Assembly (NCBI GenBank): GCA_013397435.1
Contig: VZRG01000267.1
Span: 1-64,000 of the forward strand
Length of the DNA stretch: 64,000 nt
Source of the DNA: Erythrocercus mccallii
Lineage: Eukaryota; Chordata; Aves; Passeriformes; Dicruridae
Direction of reading: 5' to 3'
Part shown: piece by piece, positions 46,476 through 58,532 of the stretch
Position numbering within the stretch: the stretch's first letter is position 1
Layout: every line of letters starts with the position of its first letter
Made by a program: the position numbers and the translations under genes
Notes under the pieces: generated by a model
What the model was told of the DNA's origin: nothing
Databases searched by the model: none
The model's input: the letters and a program-made list of their open reading frames with translations, nothing else

Positions 46476-49400
46476 AAACCTTTTATGAGCAATAAATTGT
46501 GTTCAGCAGCTTTATTTTTAATTCTAGATACTTAACTCCACTGTCTTTTGTACAGAGAAGCACAGGGATATAATACAGCAGAAAATGACAGCAGATAAAA
46601 ACCCAAGAGGTGGAAATCCCTGTGAAGTTCCCATTGTCACTTAACATATCATGACATTTGGTATGCCTACAATTACTGCTTTTACTCATGAAGGGATCAG
46701 TCCTTGGAAAACACTGTTACTGGGCTCTTTAGGAATACTGTGTGGGAAGACTGTGAATAGTATCATGAGTGACTTTTAAGACTTTAAAGCTACTGGAATA
46801 GTAATCTTGAGGAGTTGTGTGCAAAACTAGTGCACTGACAGCATGTCTTGCCTCTATTTTCAAGAGGAAGAGTAATGAATGGTGAAGAAGGACCTGAATC
46901 TACACCAAAGCACACTTACTCTTTACACTAAGGAATACCATTCAGAAACACCAAGCAAAAAGTGGAAAGACACTGTCACAGTTGACCACATTCTTTCAGT
47001 AGTCCTTCCTTCCTGATTCACCTTTTTGTTAGATAGTGTGTTTGGAAAACAAGGGCAGAAATGCAACATGATAATCTTTCCCATGACAGCTGTATCTCTT
47101 AAAAATGTTTTATATTTGTATGAATCTGTTTGTTTGGCTTTTTAAAGTTAGTTCATGGACCAGCTTAGGCACCGCACTGTTGTGGTGATGTTGACAAAAA
47201 CTCACATTACCATATCCTGTAAGATTTCTTTACCCCATTTCCAGTATAGTTTGCATCATGCAATTAAAATGCAATTAAGTGGAGAGCCAATTCCTAAAAC
47301 TAGCTTTTGTTACAGCACACAGTGCCTAGGGTCATGTGAGGGTACATCCACATGGATGGGTGCAGACAGGCACTCTGCCTGTGCCCTGAGCCAGCCAGCA
47401 TAGCAGCTGTAGCTGTGATTTGTGTGTTGCTGAACCTGAGTTACTCAGGCTGGCTGTGAAGCAGGATGCATTAGCTTGGGCTCAGAACTGCGCTAATGCA
47501 GCCACATGATTTCTGGAAAGGAGCTAGTCCTATGTCCAGCTGGCTCAAAGCATGAACAGAGGAAAGAAATTACTGTCTCTGTGAGCTAGTTAGAAATAAG
47601 TGTGGAAGAGATTATCTGTACTTTTATAGCCGCTGTGAATGAAATTTTCACTTTTATGTAAGAAAATAAACCCATGGCTGACAATTGTCTCATTTAGCTT
47701 GCTGTAAGCTCATGATATTTCCAGTATGTATGAATGTACACTTTTGACTTCTAATCTATATCAGGACATATTATTTTAAAAAAATAATAATTTTAATTAG
47801 TTGTTTTGTTATTTCCCTAGAAAAGCTGCTAGGCATTTTTTTTTTTTTTAAATCAAAGATCTATTACCTTTAAGGCTTGAAGACCTTACTATCCTTTATT
47901 ACTTACATTTGCAGTGAAGCATAGGTGTTTTTTTCCCAGCAACCAATTGAGAGGGTGATACAATTGTCAGCTCAAATTCCAAATTGGACCTAGGCAGCTC
48001 TGGAGGGAGTTATAAGCTGACTGAAAATGCTTCAGCAGCACTTACTGCTGATGTGGTATTTTTTCCATAGAGATCTGCTTTTACAGGAGAATAATTTATA
48101 CTTTCTCATATGTATTTCCAAATTGTGGATAGAATTGAGGCACTTTATACAAGTCTATAATGAAAATGGAAAATACTGAATTCTGATGGCATTGACTTTT
48201 TAAACTCTCTTTATTTGGTCTCTTGGAGATTCTGAAGGCAAGCTGTTTACACTAAGGATCATCTTTTACAGTCAGTAGCATCACATAAATACCCTCTACA
48301 CATAATTAATTTGGGACTTTCTGTTCCTATTTCTGCCCTTACAAGCATGTGTTGCATTTGTAAGTCCCCAGTGCATCACCTTCTAACACCTTCTTTTGTA
48401 ACTAATTTCCTAACTTTTTATTGCAGTTCTTGCATTCTGAGTAGCTTACACTGAATAAAATATTCTTGATTGAATGGTGACTAATGCTAAAGTACATTCA
48501 TCTGACCAGGTGCTTCATGAGGTTTTCTTTAAAGGAGATTGCTATCAAGTACTGCTTAATCTACCAGGGTCCTCATAATGTAATTGAGCATCAAAATTAT
48601 AGATGAGAGAAGATGCCCATAAGTTTATACTGTCATATCTGTATTTTAATACAATATTTTTGCTTTATCCTCCCTAAAGGATTGAACATGACATCCAAAT
48701 GGCAGACTTAAACATCTTAGCCATAAGGTCAGTCATTGATATCTATCATGGGCTCAGAATCGCCCTGCAAAGAAGACAAACAGAAGTTTATATTGCCATT
48801 TAGATACATATGTTCTTATGAAAAAACCATCTGGTGCCAGTTTTAAGATACAAAAATACTTTATTTTTGAAGAGGATAATTTTTCAGAAGGTATTATGGT
48901 AAAACCCCAAACTTTCTGTATTTAAGGAATAGTTATATAATATTTTACACTTCCACTATGCATGAAAGCATGCCGAGTCCCTTGGAAGGAGTTGTTCCCC
49001 TTGTAGAAGCTACAGAGTAACACCTTAGACTTTCTCTCCCTTATTTTCAGTGTGTTAAAACACAGAATGATGTGTAACTGGCAGCATTTCAGTTCCTTTA
49101 AGCTTATCCAGCCAGAACTGCTCTGGAAACCAGAAAAGGCAAGGGAAAGCATTACAAATACCCTTCTGTCATCTTCATTTTGGGAGCAATCCAGATGGAA
49201 AGATACTGCTGGAAAGACCAGCTTTGGACTAGTCTGGGCAAAGGATTGTGTGCTTGGCAAGAGCTACAGAATGGCCAGATCTGGCATTGCTGACAGGAGC
49301 AGTGGTCACTGCCAACATCTCTCTTTTCTTCCAGTTTCTCTAATCAGCTCAGAATTAACAGGCAACAGTCCTGAGTTTGTGACTAGAAGCAACAAATAAT

Positions 49401-49537
49401 TTTCTCTCTTCCCTTCTTCTATGCTACTCCAATCAGTTATTTCCCCCATATTAGCAGATACACTAAGTGACCAGCAGTAAATTATTAATCTACTTGGCTT
49501 TGCTGCTTCTCTGGAATTCCTGAACTGCATCCTTTTT

Positions 49538-49540
<3 letters not shown>

Positions 49541-49567
<27 letters not shown>
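49541..49567 (+). repeat. 27-base poly(T) run
   Basis: Uninterrupted T27 preceded by a T-rich stretch from 49533. It could be the A-tail of an antisense retrocopy, but the sequence to its left shows no recognisable transcript. Confidence 0.9.
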
Positions 49568-49568
<1 letters not shown>

Positions 49569-49924
49569 GGAAGTGTGCTCAAGAGATTTAGGAACTATAA
49601 AAGTAATCCTAATTCAGCACTGAAACAAGAGATACTATGATGAGGATTTTCACTGCTGGAGACAGCAAAAACTTAAAAAAAGATTGAATTTATACACTAT
49701 TCAGTCTTTACCCTGGTGTCTTTAATCAGTGTAATTTCGGTTACTCAGAAGAGGATGGTTAGTTCAATTCTCTTGACCTGATTTAGAAATACATGTATTT
49801 ATTCTTATGTAGCCTTAAGATTGTGTCCTCAAAAGAATCCTCATAATACTGTGGATTTAGGGTAACTACCAATGAAGGATCATTGCACTCAGCCTCTCCA
49901 GGTTACCACCTTTTCTAACACTCT

Positions 49925-50015
49925 AGTTGCCACTGGTCCCTCTGTGAAATGAACTAAATACCATTATTTCCATACTGTATGCCTAGTTCACAGGATTGTG
50001 AAAAGAGTAAGCACT
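49925..50015 (+). repeat. MIR-like ancient SINE fragment (tentative)
   Basis: 'ctctgtgaaatgaactaaat' followed by 'agttcacaggattgtgaaaa' and 'gagtaagc' matches the order of the MIR 'catctgtaaaatgg', 'ctcacagggttgtgagg' and 'attaa' segments, with extra bases between them. Confidence 0.4.
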
Positions 50016-50210
50016 TCCAATCCAGCATTCAGTCCTCATGACTCACCAGAAGCCCAAGTCTCAAGATGAAGACCTATAGGTCATGTCTCCTTCCCTCTTG
50101 GTCCTTGAAGCATTGAAAGAGACAGTTGTCTGTCTGCCTGAGTGGTTTCAGATTGCATTAGATTTAAGTGTATTCCAGGCTACTTCCAGTACAGTAAAAT
50201 CCTGCATGGC

Positions 50211-50230
50211 TTTTTTTTTTTTTTTTTTTT
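50211..50230 (+). repeat. 20-base poly(T) run
   Basis: Uninterrupted T20. No adjacent retroelement was recognised. Confidence 0.9.
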
Positions 50231-53194
50231 GTCTGGCAACAGAACATCCTTTTAAGGGGGACATGCTTGTCACATTTCTATTATCCTCAGCATACAAGCA
50301 ACCATTCCTCTGATTCCAATAGGGTCCCTGAGGCAGTAGAAGGAATGACCCAGTATCTGCAAAAAGGCCTGACTTAAAATCTTCCCATTTCACCCCAGAA
50401 TGCATTAAAATATGTCTTTCTGTGGGTGGTTAGAGGTCCATTAAGAAATTGTATGGGATATATGGTTCCCAGAACAACAGAAACTTCCCATCATACTGCC
50501 TCAGAGCTCAGGCTCTGCTGCTAGAGTGCAATTTGGTTAGATTTGCAGAGAGAGCAATAATTCAAAGTGCCTACAGAGTCTTAAACAATCTTGAAAATAA
50601 AGGATTCCAAAATAATAAAACTTGAGGAACTGCTACAGAAATGGTAGTCTAGAACTGCTTATTTTTTAAATGTCATTTATATTTTCCATATTTATATATA
50701 AATATATGCCAGTGTGTATTTACTTTGTATCTAAAATGTGTATTACACATGGAATACAGAGGTTGTAAAAATTTCTTGAGTCACCATCACATAAACTGAA
50801 AAAAACCAGAATATTTTGAGATATTCAGTATAGACTGAACATCTGTTTCTGTAATCATCTATTTTTTGTCTATTAATTCACCTTGACTACTACAAGAAAT
50901 TGAGCAGTGACTCAATGAGATGGCAGTTACCCAAATTCAGTAAGAATAGCTAGGATTACGATTCTTTAAAAAGGAGTTAAGACAGTTTTATTAAAGCTGG
51001 TTTAAATGTGATTTCTGTGTGTGTCTGGACTATTCTCTTTGTGAAAAATCAAACTGGATAGCTTTTTCAAGTAGTTGATTCATTTCCTACCAACTGCTTG
51101 ACATAGTAACATGAGCAGTTGAAGAGAAATTTACTGGTTTGAAACTTCTGGTCTGCTGAGCCCTTCTGGGTGGTCTGCATGGTTTAAATGTTTCAGGAAT
51201 TAAGTATTTAAGAGATTACAATATTAAGAGAACAGGTAATCAGAAAATATATCTTTCTCCTTTGTAGCAGCACACTAAATGGAAGAATTGAAAGGCACAA
51301 ATATAAACGGTTCAGCTTTTTCATGTCATGGTACTTATATGAATGCCATGTAACAACTCTGTTGTTACTCAGACAACAGAATACAACTACAACTAAACTT
51401 TTTACCATGCTTAAAACTAGAATATTAAAACCTATGAATTTACAGTTGATTGCCAGCCTAAAACCAGTGCCAGCACAGCTGAACCAATGAAATATTAACA
51501 TTAAAACCAATATTAATCAAGAGCACAGACAATTACAACACTGGCTGTTTATCTGTTTGCTTTACTGCTTTTCCTAGCCCCATCAGCTTTGTGCTCTGTA
51601 TCCTTCAGTTGTAGGTACTGTAGCCTCAGCAATTATACCCTGAAGCCTTTGCAGGTTTATTTTGTTGTTATATATATATTTTTTGTTGTTGTTGTTATGT
51701 TGTTATATATGCCAGCTTTTTACAGCACACTAGGGAACATAAGCCTTCTGTGAGGAGAATGAGTAATTTTCTTATTATTCCGTCCTCCTCCTCTAAGCCT
51801 CCCCATATTTCACAACAGTTTAGGGGAATAAATAAATCAAGCCCTTATTTAAATCAGCAACTTCATCAGCACTTCTGGTTTTATATCAGATTTTCACTCT
51901 AAATAAGATTTTAAGATTTGAGAATTAGAAACAAATATTAGATCAAATAAGATGAAAAACAGCTTCTGCACTATCTGAAAATTACATGTCTGTAAGAACC
52001 CTTAAAAAAGGCAAATTTGGGCTGTGAGAGAGATGGTTTGGATAGAATGTCTTACCTATAATGTAGCTGATAATGTGGCTTTAGGAAAAATGCAGCCTAG
52101 AAAGAGCCCAAGTCTCTAAGTCTAATCAAGTGAACATACAATGAGTAGACCTGATGATACATGCCTTGCAGGATATTGTAACAGTACTGAGGATGCTTTA
52201 AGAATTGAATAAACACACATTCTCCCCTCTCCTCTCAGATAATGCAACAGCACTATCTTGGCTTCAGAACAGCACCATGAAACAAAAGTAGGAGAGAAGC
52301 ATCTTTAACAAAAAGAAGAGAGTTTGGAGAGGGTTACCATTAGACAACAGCCCTCAAGGGTTTAGGCCCTCTGGTTAGTTTTAAGTTTCATCCTGAAATA
52401 GCATGGAATACATGTCTCATTGCTGCCTAGTCTGTTAGGGGTTCTGGCTGCTAAATATCACAGCAGCTAAGAAATTATCTTTTAGTTAAGTACAGTCTAG
52501 TTTTATCCATCTTTTTATAACTTGGATTCTAACTCTGTATTTGAAATCTGACCTTGTATTTGGCTAAATATTTCCTAACTTTTAAGGTCAGTGCTGTTAA
52601 AGATGAATCTAGTGAAGCTGACAGGTACTTAGCAAATTCCTCTTTGAAAGAAACAAGCCTAAATTTAGGGATTGGACATGGCTGTAAAGCTACAGTGGCT
52701 GGTGTGTTGATGGAGCTGTCATAAGGTGTGTTTCAATAAATGATCTCTGGCAGGCAGAGGGCAGTGCCTCTTCTGGAAGAAGCAGATGATGAAGAAGCAC
52801 CAAATTGCTCCAAGGTTCTGAGCAAGAACAATGAATTTGGAACATTTTGTCTTGTTCTGTTCCATCAGTGTAACTCCTGTCCACACAGAGAGGAAGCTGA
52901 AACTTAGTCCTATAACTGCAACTCACAACTCTGTTCAATCCTATGCTGGTTTTTCCTTGTCTTTCTATGGTTTTGTTGGTGCAGCAATTTTAATAGTGTA
53001 AAACAAGTACCACATACTTACTTTTGCCTATAAAATCAGGCAATGAAATTGAAGATGGAAATTAGACTGTGGAGCCAGAAGTCCATTTCTAGTGGAAATA
53101 AGAGTCAAAAGTTCAATTTCTCTGGCTAAAGGCCTTGCAAACTCAAGCCAGAGCTTTACACCTTTCTAATGCAGAGGGAATATTGGGGTCTCCA

Positions 53195-54137
53195 TAACGG
53201 AACCAGTGTTACTTAATATCTTCTTTAATGACATGGATGATGGGATTGAGTGCACACTCTGCAAAACTACAGGTGACACAAACCTGAGTGGTGTGGTTGA
53301 CACACCTGAAGGATGGGATGTCATCCAGAGGGAGCTGGACAAGTGGGTCTGTGGGAATCTTGTGAGGTTTAACAAGATCAAGTGCAAGGTGCTACACCTG
53401 GGTCGGGGTAACTCTCATAGCAGTCCAGGCTGGGGGATGAACAGATCAAGAGCAGTCCTCCCAAAAGGACTTGGGGATGCTGGTGGATGAGAGGCTGGAC
53501 ATGACCCAGCCACGGGCACTCACAGCCCAGAAAGCCAAATGTGTCCTGGGCTGCACCCAAGGCAGCGTGGGCAGCAGGGAGAGGGAGGGGATTCTGTCCC
53601 TGTGCTCTGCTCTGGTGAGCCCCCACCTGCAGTGCTGCATCCAGCCCTGGGGTCCCAGCACAGGAAGGACATGGAGCTGTTGGATCGAGTCCAGAGGAGG
53701 GACACCAAGTTGATTATTGATGTGTCACCTCTCCTATGAGGCAAGGCTGAGAAAACTTGAATTTTCTGCCTGGAAAAGAGAAGGCTTTCAGTGACCTAAT
53801 TGCAGCCTTCCAGTATCTGAAGGGAGCCTGCCAGAAAGATGGGGAAAGACTGTTTACAAGAGCATGTAGTGACAGGACAAGGGGGAATGGCTTTCAACTG
53901 AATGAGCAAAGGTGTAGATTAGGCATTAGGAAGAAATTCTTTACTGTGAGAGTGGTGAGACACTGGAACAAGTTGCCCACAGAAGCTGAGGATGTCCCAT
54001 CCCTGTAAGTGTTCAAGGCTGGGCTGGAAGAAGCTTTGAGCAAGTCAGTCTATTGGAAGGTGTCCCTGCCCATGGCAGGGAGGTTGGAATCAGATGCTTT
54101 AAGGTCCCTTCCAACCCAAACAATTCTGTGATTTTAT
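53195..54137 (+). mobile_element. Long CR1 LINE copy with ORF2 3' remnant
   Basis: The longest CR1 in the window. It starts in the reverse-transcriptase-region 3' part ('cttctttaatgacatggatg', 'tacaggtgacacaaacctga', 'aggtttaacaagatcaagtg') and runs through the typical tail ('gactgtttacaagagcatgt', 'ttactgtgagagtggtgaga', 'ttccaacccaaacaattctg'). Translation gives pieces such as FNDMDDGIECTLCK, with frame changes and stops between pieces, so the copy cannot be active. Confidence 0.93.
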
Positions 54138-55105
54138 GTCTTTAAACAGGCAGATGCCTTACATACTGTTTTGAAATCTTAGTATTTAAGAAAAATTTAG
54201 AGTGATGGACTGAGAGGATCAATATAATCTAGAACAAGATGTGGGAAAAATAACAGGAAGGCTATAAATGACAATTTATAGTCAGGGATTAGGTAAAGCG
54301 CCTGCATTAGGAATTACATTATACAAAAATGTGTGTTCACGTTCTGCCTAATCCAGGAATGAAAAATGCTGAGCTTATGGTATTCATGTGTCTGGTCTTG
54401 CTCCTAAAAGTGACTGTACATATTTCACTTGTACACATATATTTAAAATTAATAGCAGCTGCCAAAGGCAAAACTAAGCGTGTTATAGAGAATGTAAAAT
54501 TTATATAGGTATGGCTTTCAGGCAACTGCAGAAGCAAGACTCTCTAGAGCCTTAATTTTTTAAATATAACAGCAGCTCCAGTATCGTAAGTGCAGTGTAT
54601 AACCAAGAAATAGAAGAAAACAGAACAGTTAACTTGGAAGAGCTTGGGAGAACTTGACACCTTGGGAGCATATCCTCAGCATATCCTCCTTGTGCATCTA
54701 GATATTGGTGGCAGTGCTTTTGGGATTATCACTAGGGAAACCTGAGTTTACACCACACCAGTTGCCAAGCTTCAGCATTTCTGCCAACACATTAGCCTGC
54801 ACCATCAAAGCAGCAGCCAGACGGGCAGCCAGTACCTGTTTCTAGTCATCCCACCCAGATATAAGTACCAGAGCAGTGTCATCTCTTTGGCATCTACACA
54901 CTACAGTAAAGGTCTAGGATTGAAAACCACTGGTTTTTAATGCCTATTCAAGTGGCTTGGTACCACCAGTGGTGTCAGCATCTCCCATTCTGCCTCATGT
55001 TGAAAGGATGTGAGCGTGCTCAGGCACAGAACTGCCTTGTCCTCTTTCCTGAATCATGCTACCTTCAGTCTGCCCATCCCCTCCATCTCCACACAGTCTA
55101 ATACA

Positions 55106-55700
55106 GAATCAGATAATGGTTTGAATTGGAAGGAACCTTAAAGATCCCTCCTGCCACTGGATGAAACGCCCTAAGCTTTGCAACCACAACACTGAGCCCT
55201 GGGGAGCACCACTGGCGGCCAGCCCCCAGCTGGATGTGGCACCACTCACCCCTTGTCTGGGTCTGGTCACCTGGAGTTTTTTTACCCAGCCAACAGGGCA
55301 CCCAGTTTCTCCAGCATGTTGTGACACAGCATCTAAGGATTTACTGAAGTCCAGGTGGACACCATCCACCTTCCCCTCATCCACAGAGTGGGTCAGCTTG
55401 CCATAGATGGAGATCAGGTTGGTCAATCAGGACCTGTCTTTCACAAACGAAAGCTGTCTGGGCCTGTCCTCTATGTGACAGTGCTCAGTGTCATGCGCTC
55501 CATGACCTTCCCTGGCAACAAGGTCAGGCCACCAGATCCTCCTTGTGGCCCTTTTTATAGGTGGGCATGGCATTTGCTACCCTCCAGCCAACTGGGACCT
55601 TTCCATTAACTGGGACAGCTGTTAGATAATTAACAGTGGCTTGACAAGCTCTTTCACCACCTCCATCAGTACCCTTCAGAGGCAGATTGCTGCTAATTTG
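55106..55700 (-). mobile_element. CR1 LINE copy, reverse orientation, internally deleted
   Basis: The left edge carries the 3' terminus in reverse ('cagaatcagataatggtttg', 'gaaggaaccttaaagatccc'). It then jumps at about 55147 to ORF2-region sequence in reverse ('gagccctggggagcaccact', 'gtggacaccatccaccttcc', 'accagatcctccttgtggcc'). Several hundred bases of the element's tail are therefore missing. Reverse-frame fragments such as VHLDFSKSLDAV reflect reverse transcriptase; a typical copy reads LDFSKAFDTV or similar. Confidence 0.88.
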
Positions 55701-56519
55701 TCATGGCTGAGAGTGTTGAAACAAGATCTCTCCTGATGCTGCAGATTGGAATTTCTTATTTTCATAGAGTTTGCTGGACATTTAAAAAAGTCTTAAGTAC
55801 TTGGAATAACTACAAGTTACTGTTTACTAACCAGAACATCATTAGAGATATGTAACATCACAGATAAGGTTCCAGGTGACTAATGAAACCTGTATTCAGA
55901 ACTAAATGATTTAAAGGTTTTAGACCCCCAATACCAATACAATACTTAGGTGACTTTGGGGGATATCAGCACTTCTGGAGCTTTGCAGGTATGAATAAAC
56001 TGCAGCTGCTCTTCCTGTAGGACTTGCCACATGAACTCAAAGAATTTTCAATTGAGCTGGTTGCATCTGCTTAGCACTGACATTCCTAGCCACTAGCTTC
56101 TGGTCTAGGTTACTATCTAGATTAGGTACCTGCTTACCTTAAGAGATAAATCTCACCTTGAACTCTCAAAGCCAGTCTAAGCTTAAGTACATAAATGTAT
56201 GCCACTTTGTTACTCAGACGCAGTTGTCTTAATTCAGAGGGCTATTTAGAATATTTACTGCTAAAGAAAAAGATACAGGTTAAATGTAGAGAAGAAATCT
56301 GTGTTAATTTAGAAAAAGTTTTAGCTTCAAGAATAGCGTAACATTTTCACTTGGCTTCATTTCACATGCTGCCTCATTTTAAACTGCCAGTGTGTTGAGA
56401 TGCATCCCCTACAGGAGCAGTGCAAATTAGGACAGTAAGGACATTAATCAATCTCAATTAAACCATTTGGCATCAAAAACCATGAAGAGAGTGAAGGATA
56501 AAATCGCTGTATCATCACT
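55701..56519. other. Spacer downstream of AMD1
   Basis: Unique AT-rich sequence between the CR1 copy and the AMD1 3' end. No gene or repeat is visible. Confidence 0.6.
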
Positions 56520-56539
56520 ACAAACAATTTAAGCGAACT

Positions 56540-56545
56540 TTTATT
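56540..56545 (-). terminator. Distal AMD1 polyadenylation signal AATAAA
   Basis: Canonical hexamer on the minus strand, in 'cttcaataaaagttcg', ~1.99 kb after the AMD1 stop, where the repeat-free UTR block ends. Confidence 0.6.
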
Positions 56546-57906
56546 GAAGCGTTAAGTTGTGGTACAGATATTTTTAAATGATCAAAGTCTAACACCACAG
56601 AAATTATAAACACCATACTCCCCCCATCATCCTGATCACCCAGATAGTTCAATAACCCATTCAACAGCTTTCATTTTCATAGACGAGGCTTATGCTTCTT
56701 TTCATAAGATGCATTCTTTCAGTATTACTTGAAACGGGATCTTCAGTCTACTTAAAGGACCTCAAGCCAAAAAATGTCAGAACAATTGAGACAATGCAAG
56801 AACAAAAAAACCCCCATTGAAATATTGGTCCTCAATATTAACACCAAAAAGCATTAGTGCCATTTACAGCATGTAATTGATAACATCGGTAAAGAACATC
56901 AATAATATGCTTAAAATAAAAAAAATCAAAATGTTCCAACCACTTGATTTTTAACCAAGCAGACTTTAGTTTAGAAGCACTGAAAAAGTGCTTCATTTAT
57001 AAATACGGAAGGAACAAAAGAACCATTGCATCAAACCAGAAAGTTAAAACATTGCACGGACAAGAGGGGAAAAATAATCTCAATTTTGTTAACATGCTGG
57101 TCTCACAGCTGTTAAAATCCCAGTATTTGCAAACAAACATAGCTGAAAGTGTGCCAGCTTTTCAAAGCCTGCATTTTAGTCAATACCATTAAAGTGACTT
57201 TGAATTACACACTTATTCATGCTCCATGAATAGCATTCTACTTCACTTCTGTCCAGGTGTCCCAGACAGTTCTTGTTCTATACCTTCACTTAATGCCCTC
57301 AAGTCACAGTAAGAGGAACCACCTTAGCAATTAGGAGGAAAAAACAGATGAAGTCACAACACTCAAGTACAACGTAAGTCACATGCACAACAATGTCACA
57401 GGACTGTCACAAGACAGAGGCATTAGCTTTGCTTGGAACAACAAAATGAAGTGACACTGGACCAGTTTAGAAGCACTCTTTACAGTCTGAAGTGACAGGT
57501 CACAGGTTTTACTGGGAATAATCCAAACCAATCAACACACCCAGACTGGCAAATTCCACTCCTCCACTAGCCCTACCTGCCAGTGCTCAGAAGCACCAGC
57601 TTCCTGTTCTGACATAACAGGTGATTAGGACAGAAAATGCCAATATGAACCTGCACTTTGCAAAGCTGTCACACAATTATGCCAAAGCACTTGAAACCTG
57701 GCTCAGCTCTTCCCCGTCAAGTCTCGGACCTTCATCAAATTCTACCATTGCGTAGCAGTGCGACAGCTTGGGGATGTGGACAGACAAATGACCATTAAGG
57801 TGAGACAAAATTTAGCCTGCACTAGTACCGATACCCAAGTTACTAAAGGTGAAAGACCAATGCATTAGCCCAGTTCTACAGGAGAGCTGAGCAAATTCCT
57901 AGAAGC

Positions 57907-57912
57907 TTTATT
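57907..57912 (-). terminator. Candidate proximal AMD1 polyadenylation signal AATAAA
   Basis: Canonical hexamer on the minus strand about 620 nt after the AMD1 stop. A second hexamer lies at 58014-58019. Which, if either, is used cannot be told from the sequence. Confidence 0.4.
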
Positions 57913-58154
57913 AGAGTATGAAAAGTCAGTCTGATTTAAAAATAAATCAACCACCACCTGTAGTAGCAAAACAATTTGTAACTGTTTTAAGAACTTTCTC
58001 CAAACATGAAAGTGTTTATTAGGAATCAGTTTCATTAGAAATCATAGAAGTTCATCAAAAACTGTTTTAGACTGAAATAACAACATAGATTAAAAAAAAA
58101 AAGAGTGACAATTTAACAGAGAACCGTCCCCAGTGAGTAGGTTGAGGCTGAAGT

Positions 58155-58532
58155 CTAATGAGGACGAAAGCCTTGTCTGTGGGGAATTTTTGGTGATACT
58201 TGGAGAAAAACTATACTGTGTGTAATTCTACCTGAATCATTTTTACAAGTGTTGTAAAGTTTCATACAGTAAGATTTTTCTACATGCACTTCAATTTCAC
58301 AGCAAGAGTGGCATAGAGTACCTAAACACAGAAGAGAGCATTCATGCAAGATATCTAACTCCTTGATATAATAATGCATACAATTCAAAATGGTTATACT
58401 ATGATTACACCTAGGGCTTTCCACAACTACAAGGTGGTGGGAGTGGAAAGCATGGCCCCCTGAATCATTAACTAGAAAGCAACCACCACCTTCTATATGG
58501 GATTTCTTTTTGCGCTTTTTCTTCATTCTTAA
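58155..58532 (-). other. AMD1 in-frame stop-readthrough extension (125 codons, ends UAG)
   Basis: Directly after the AMD1 UGA (58533-58535) the same frame stays open for 125 codons to a UAG at 58155-58157. The predicted tail starts LRMKKKRKKKSH, is strongly basic at first, then unusually rich in cysteine (about 10) and histidine (about 13), and ends with QGFRPH. Vertebrate AMD1 mRNA has a published conserved extension of about 127 codons: a few percent or fewer ribosomes read through the UGA, stall near the end of the tail and queue back, limiting output per mRNA. Position and length here fit that tail. The base after the UGA is U, not the C of the strong UGA-CUA readthrough context. Under equal codon use a frame this long would stay open by chance only about 0.25% of the time. 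Confidence 0.75.

Larger units (their letters stand above)
44878..53194. other. Gene-free intergenic sequence between AMD1 and GTF3C6
   Basis: No recognisable exon was found. The longest open frame (45165-45635, minus strand, 156 codons) is hydrophobic and low in complexity, with no family resemblance. The rest holds the old repeats and homopolymers listed separately, a (TTG)n/(TA)n patch near 51660-51710, and otherwise unique AT-rich sequence. Confidence 0.6.
56520..58154 (-). other. AMD1 long 3' UTR (after the readthrough frame)
   Basis: Sequence from the second in-frame stop to ~20 bases past the distal AATAAA. It is free of interspersed repeats, unlike its surroundings, which suggests constraint. 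Two more AATAAA hexamers occur nearer the stop (58014-58019 and 57907-57912 on the minus strand). Mammalian AMD1 has two mRNA sizes from alternative polyadenylation, and the layout here would permit the same. Open frames within it on the other strand are shadows. Confidence 0.65.

Noticed and set aside
53206..54008. Several overlapping open frames resembling reverse-transcriptase pieces
   Set aside because: They are the decayed ORF2 end of a single CR1 copy with frame changes, not a functional gene. They are covered by the mobile element entry.
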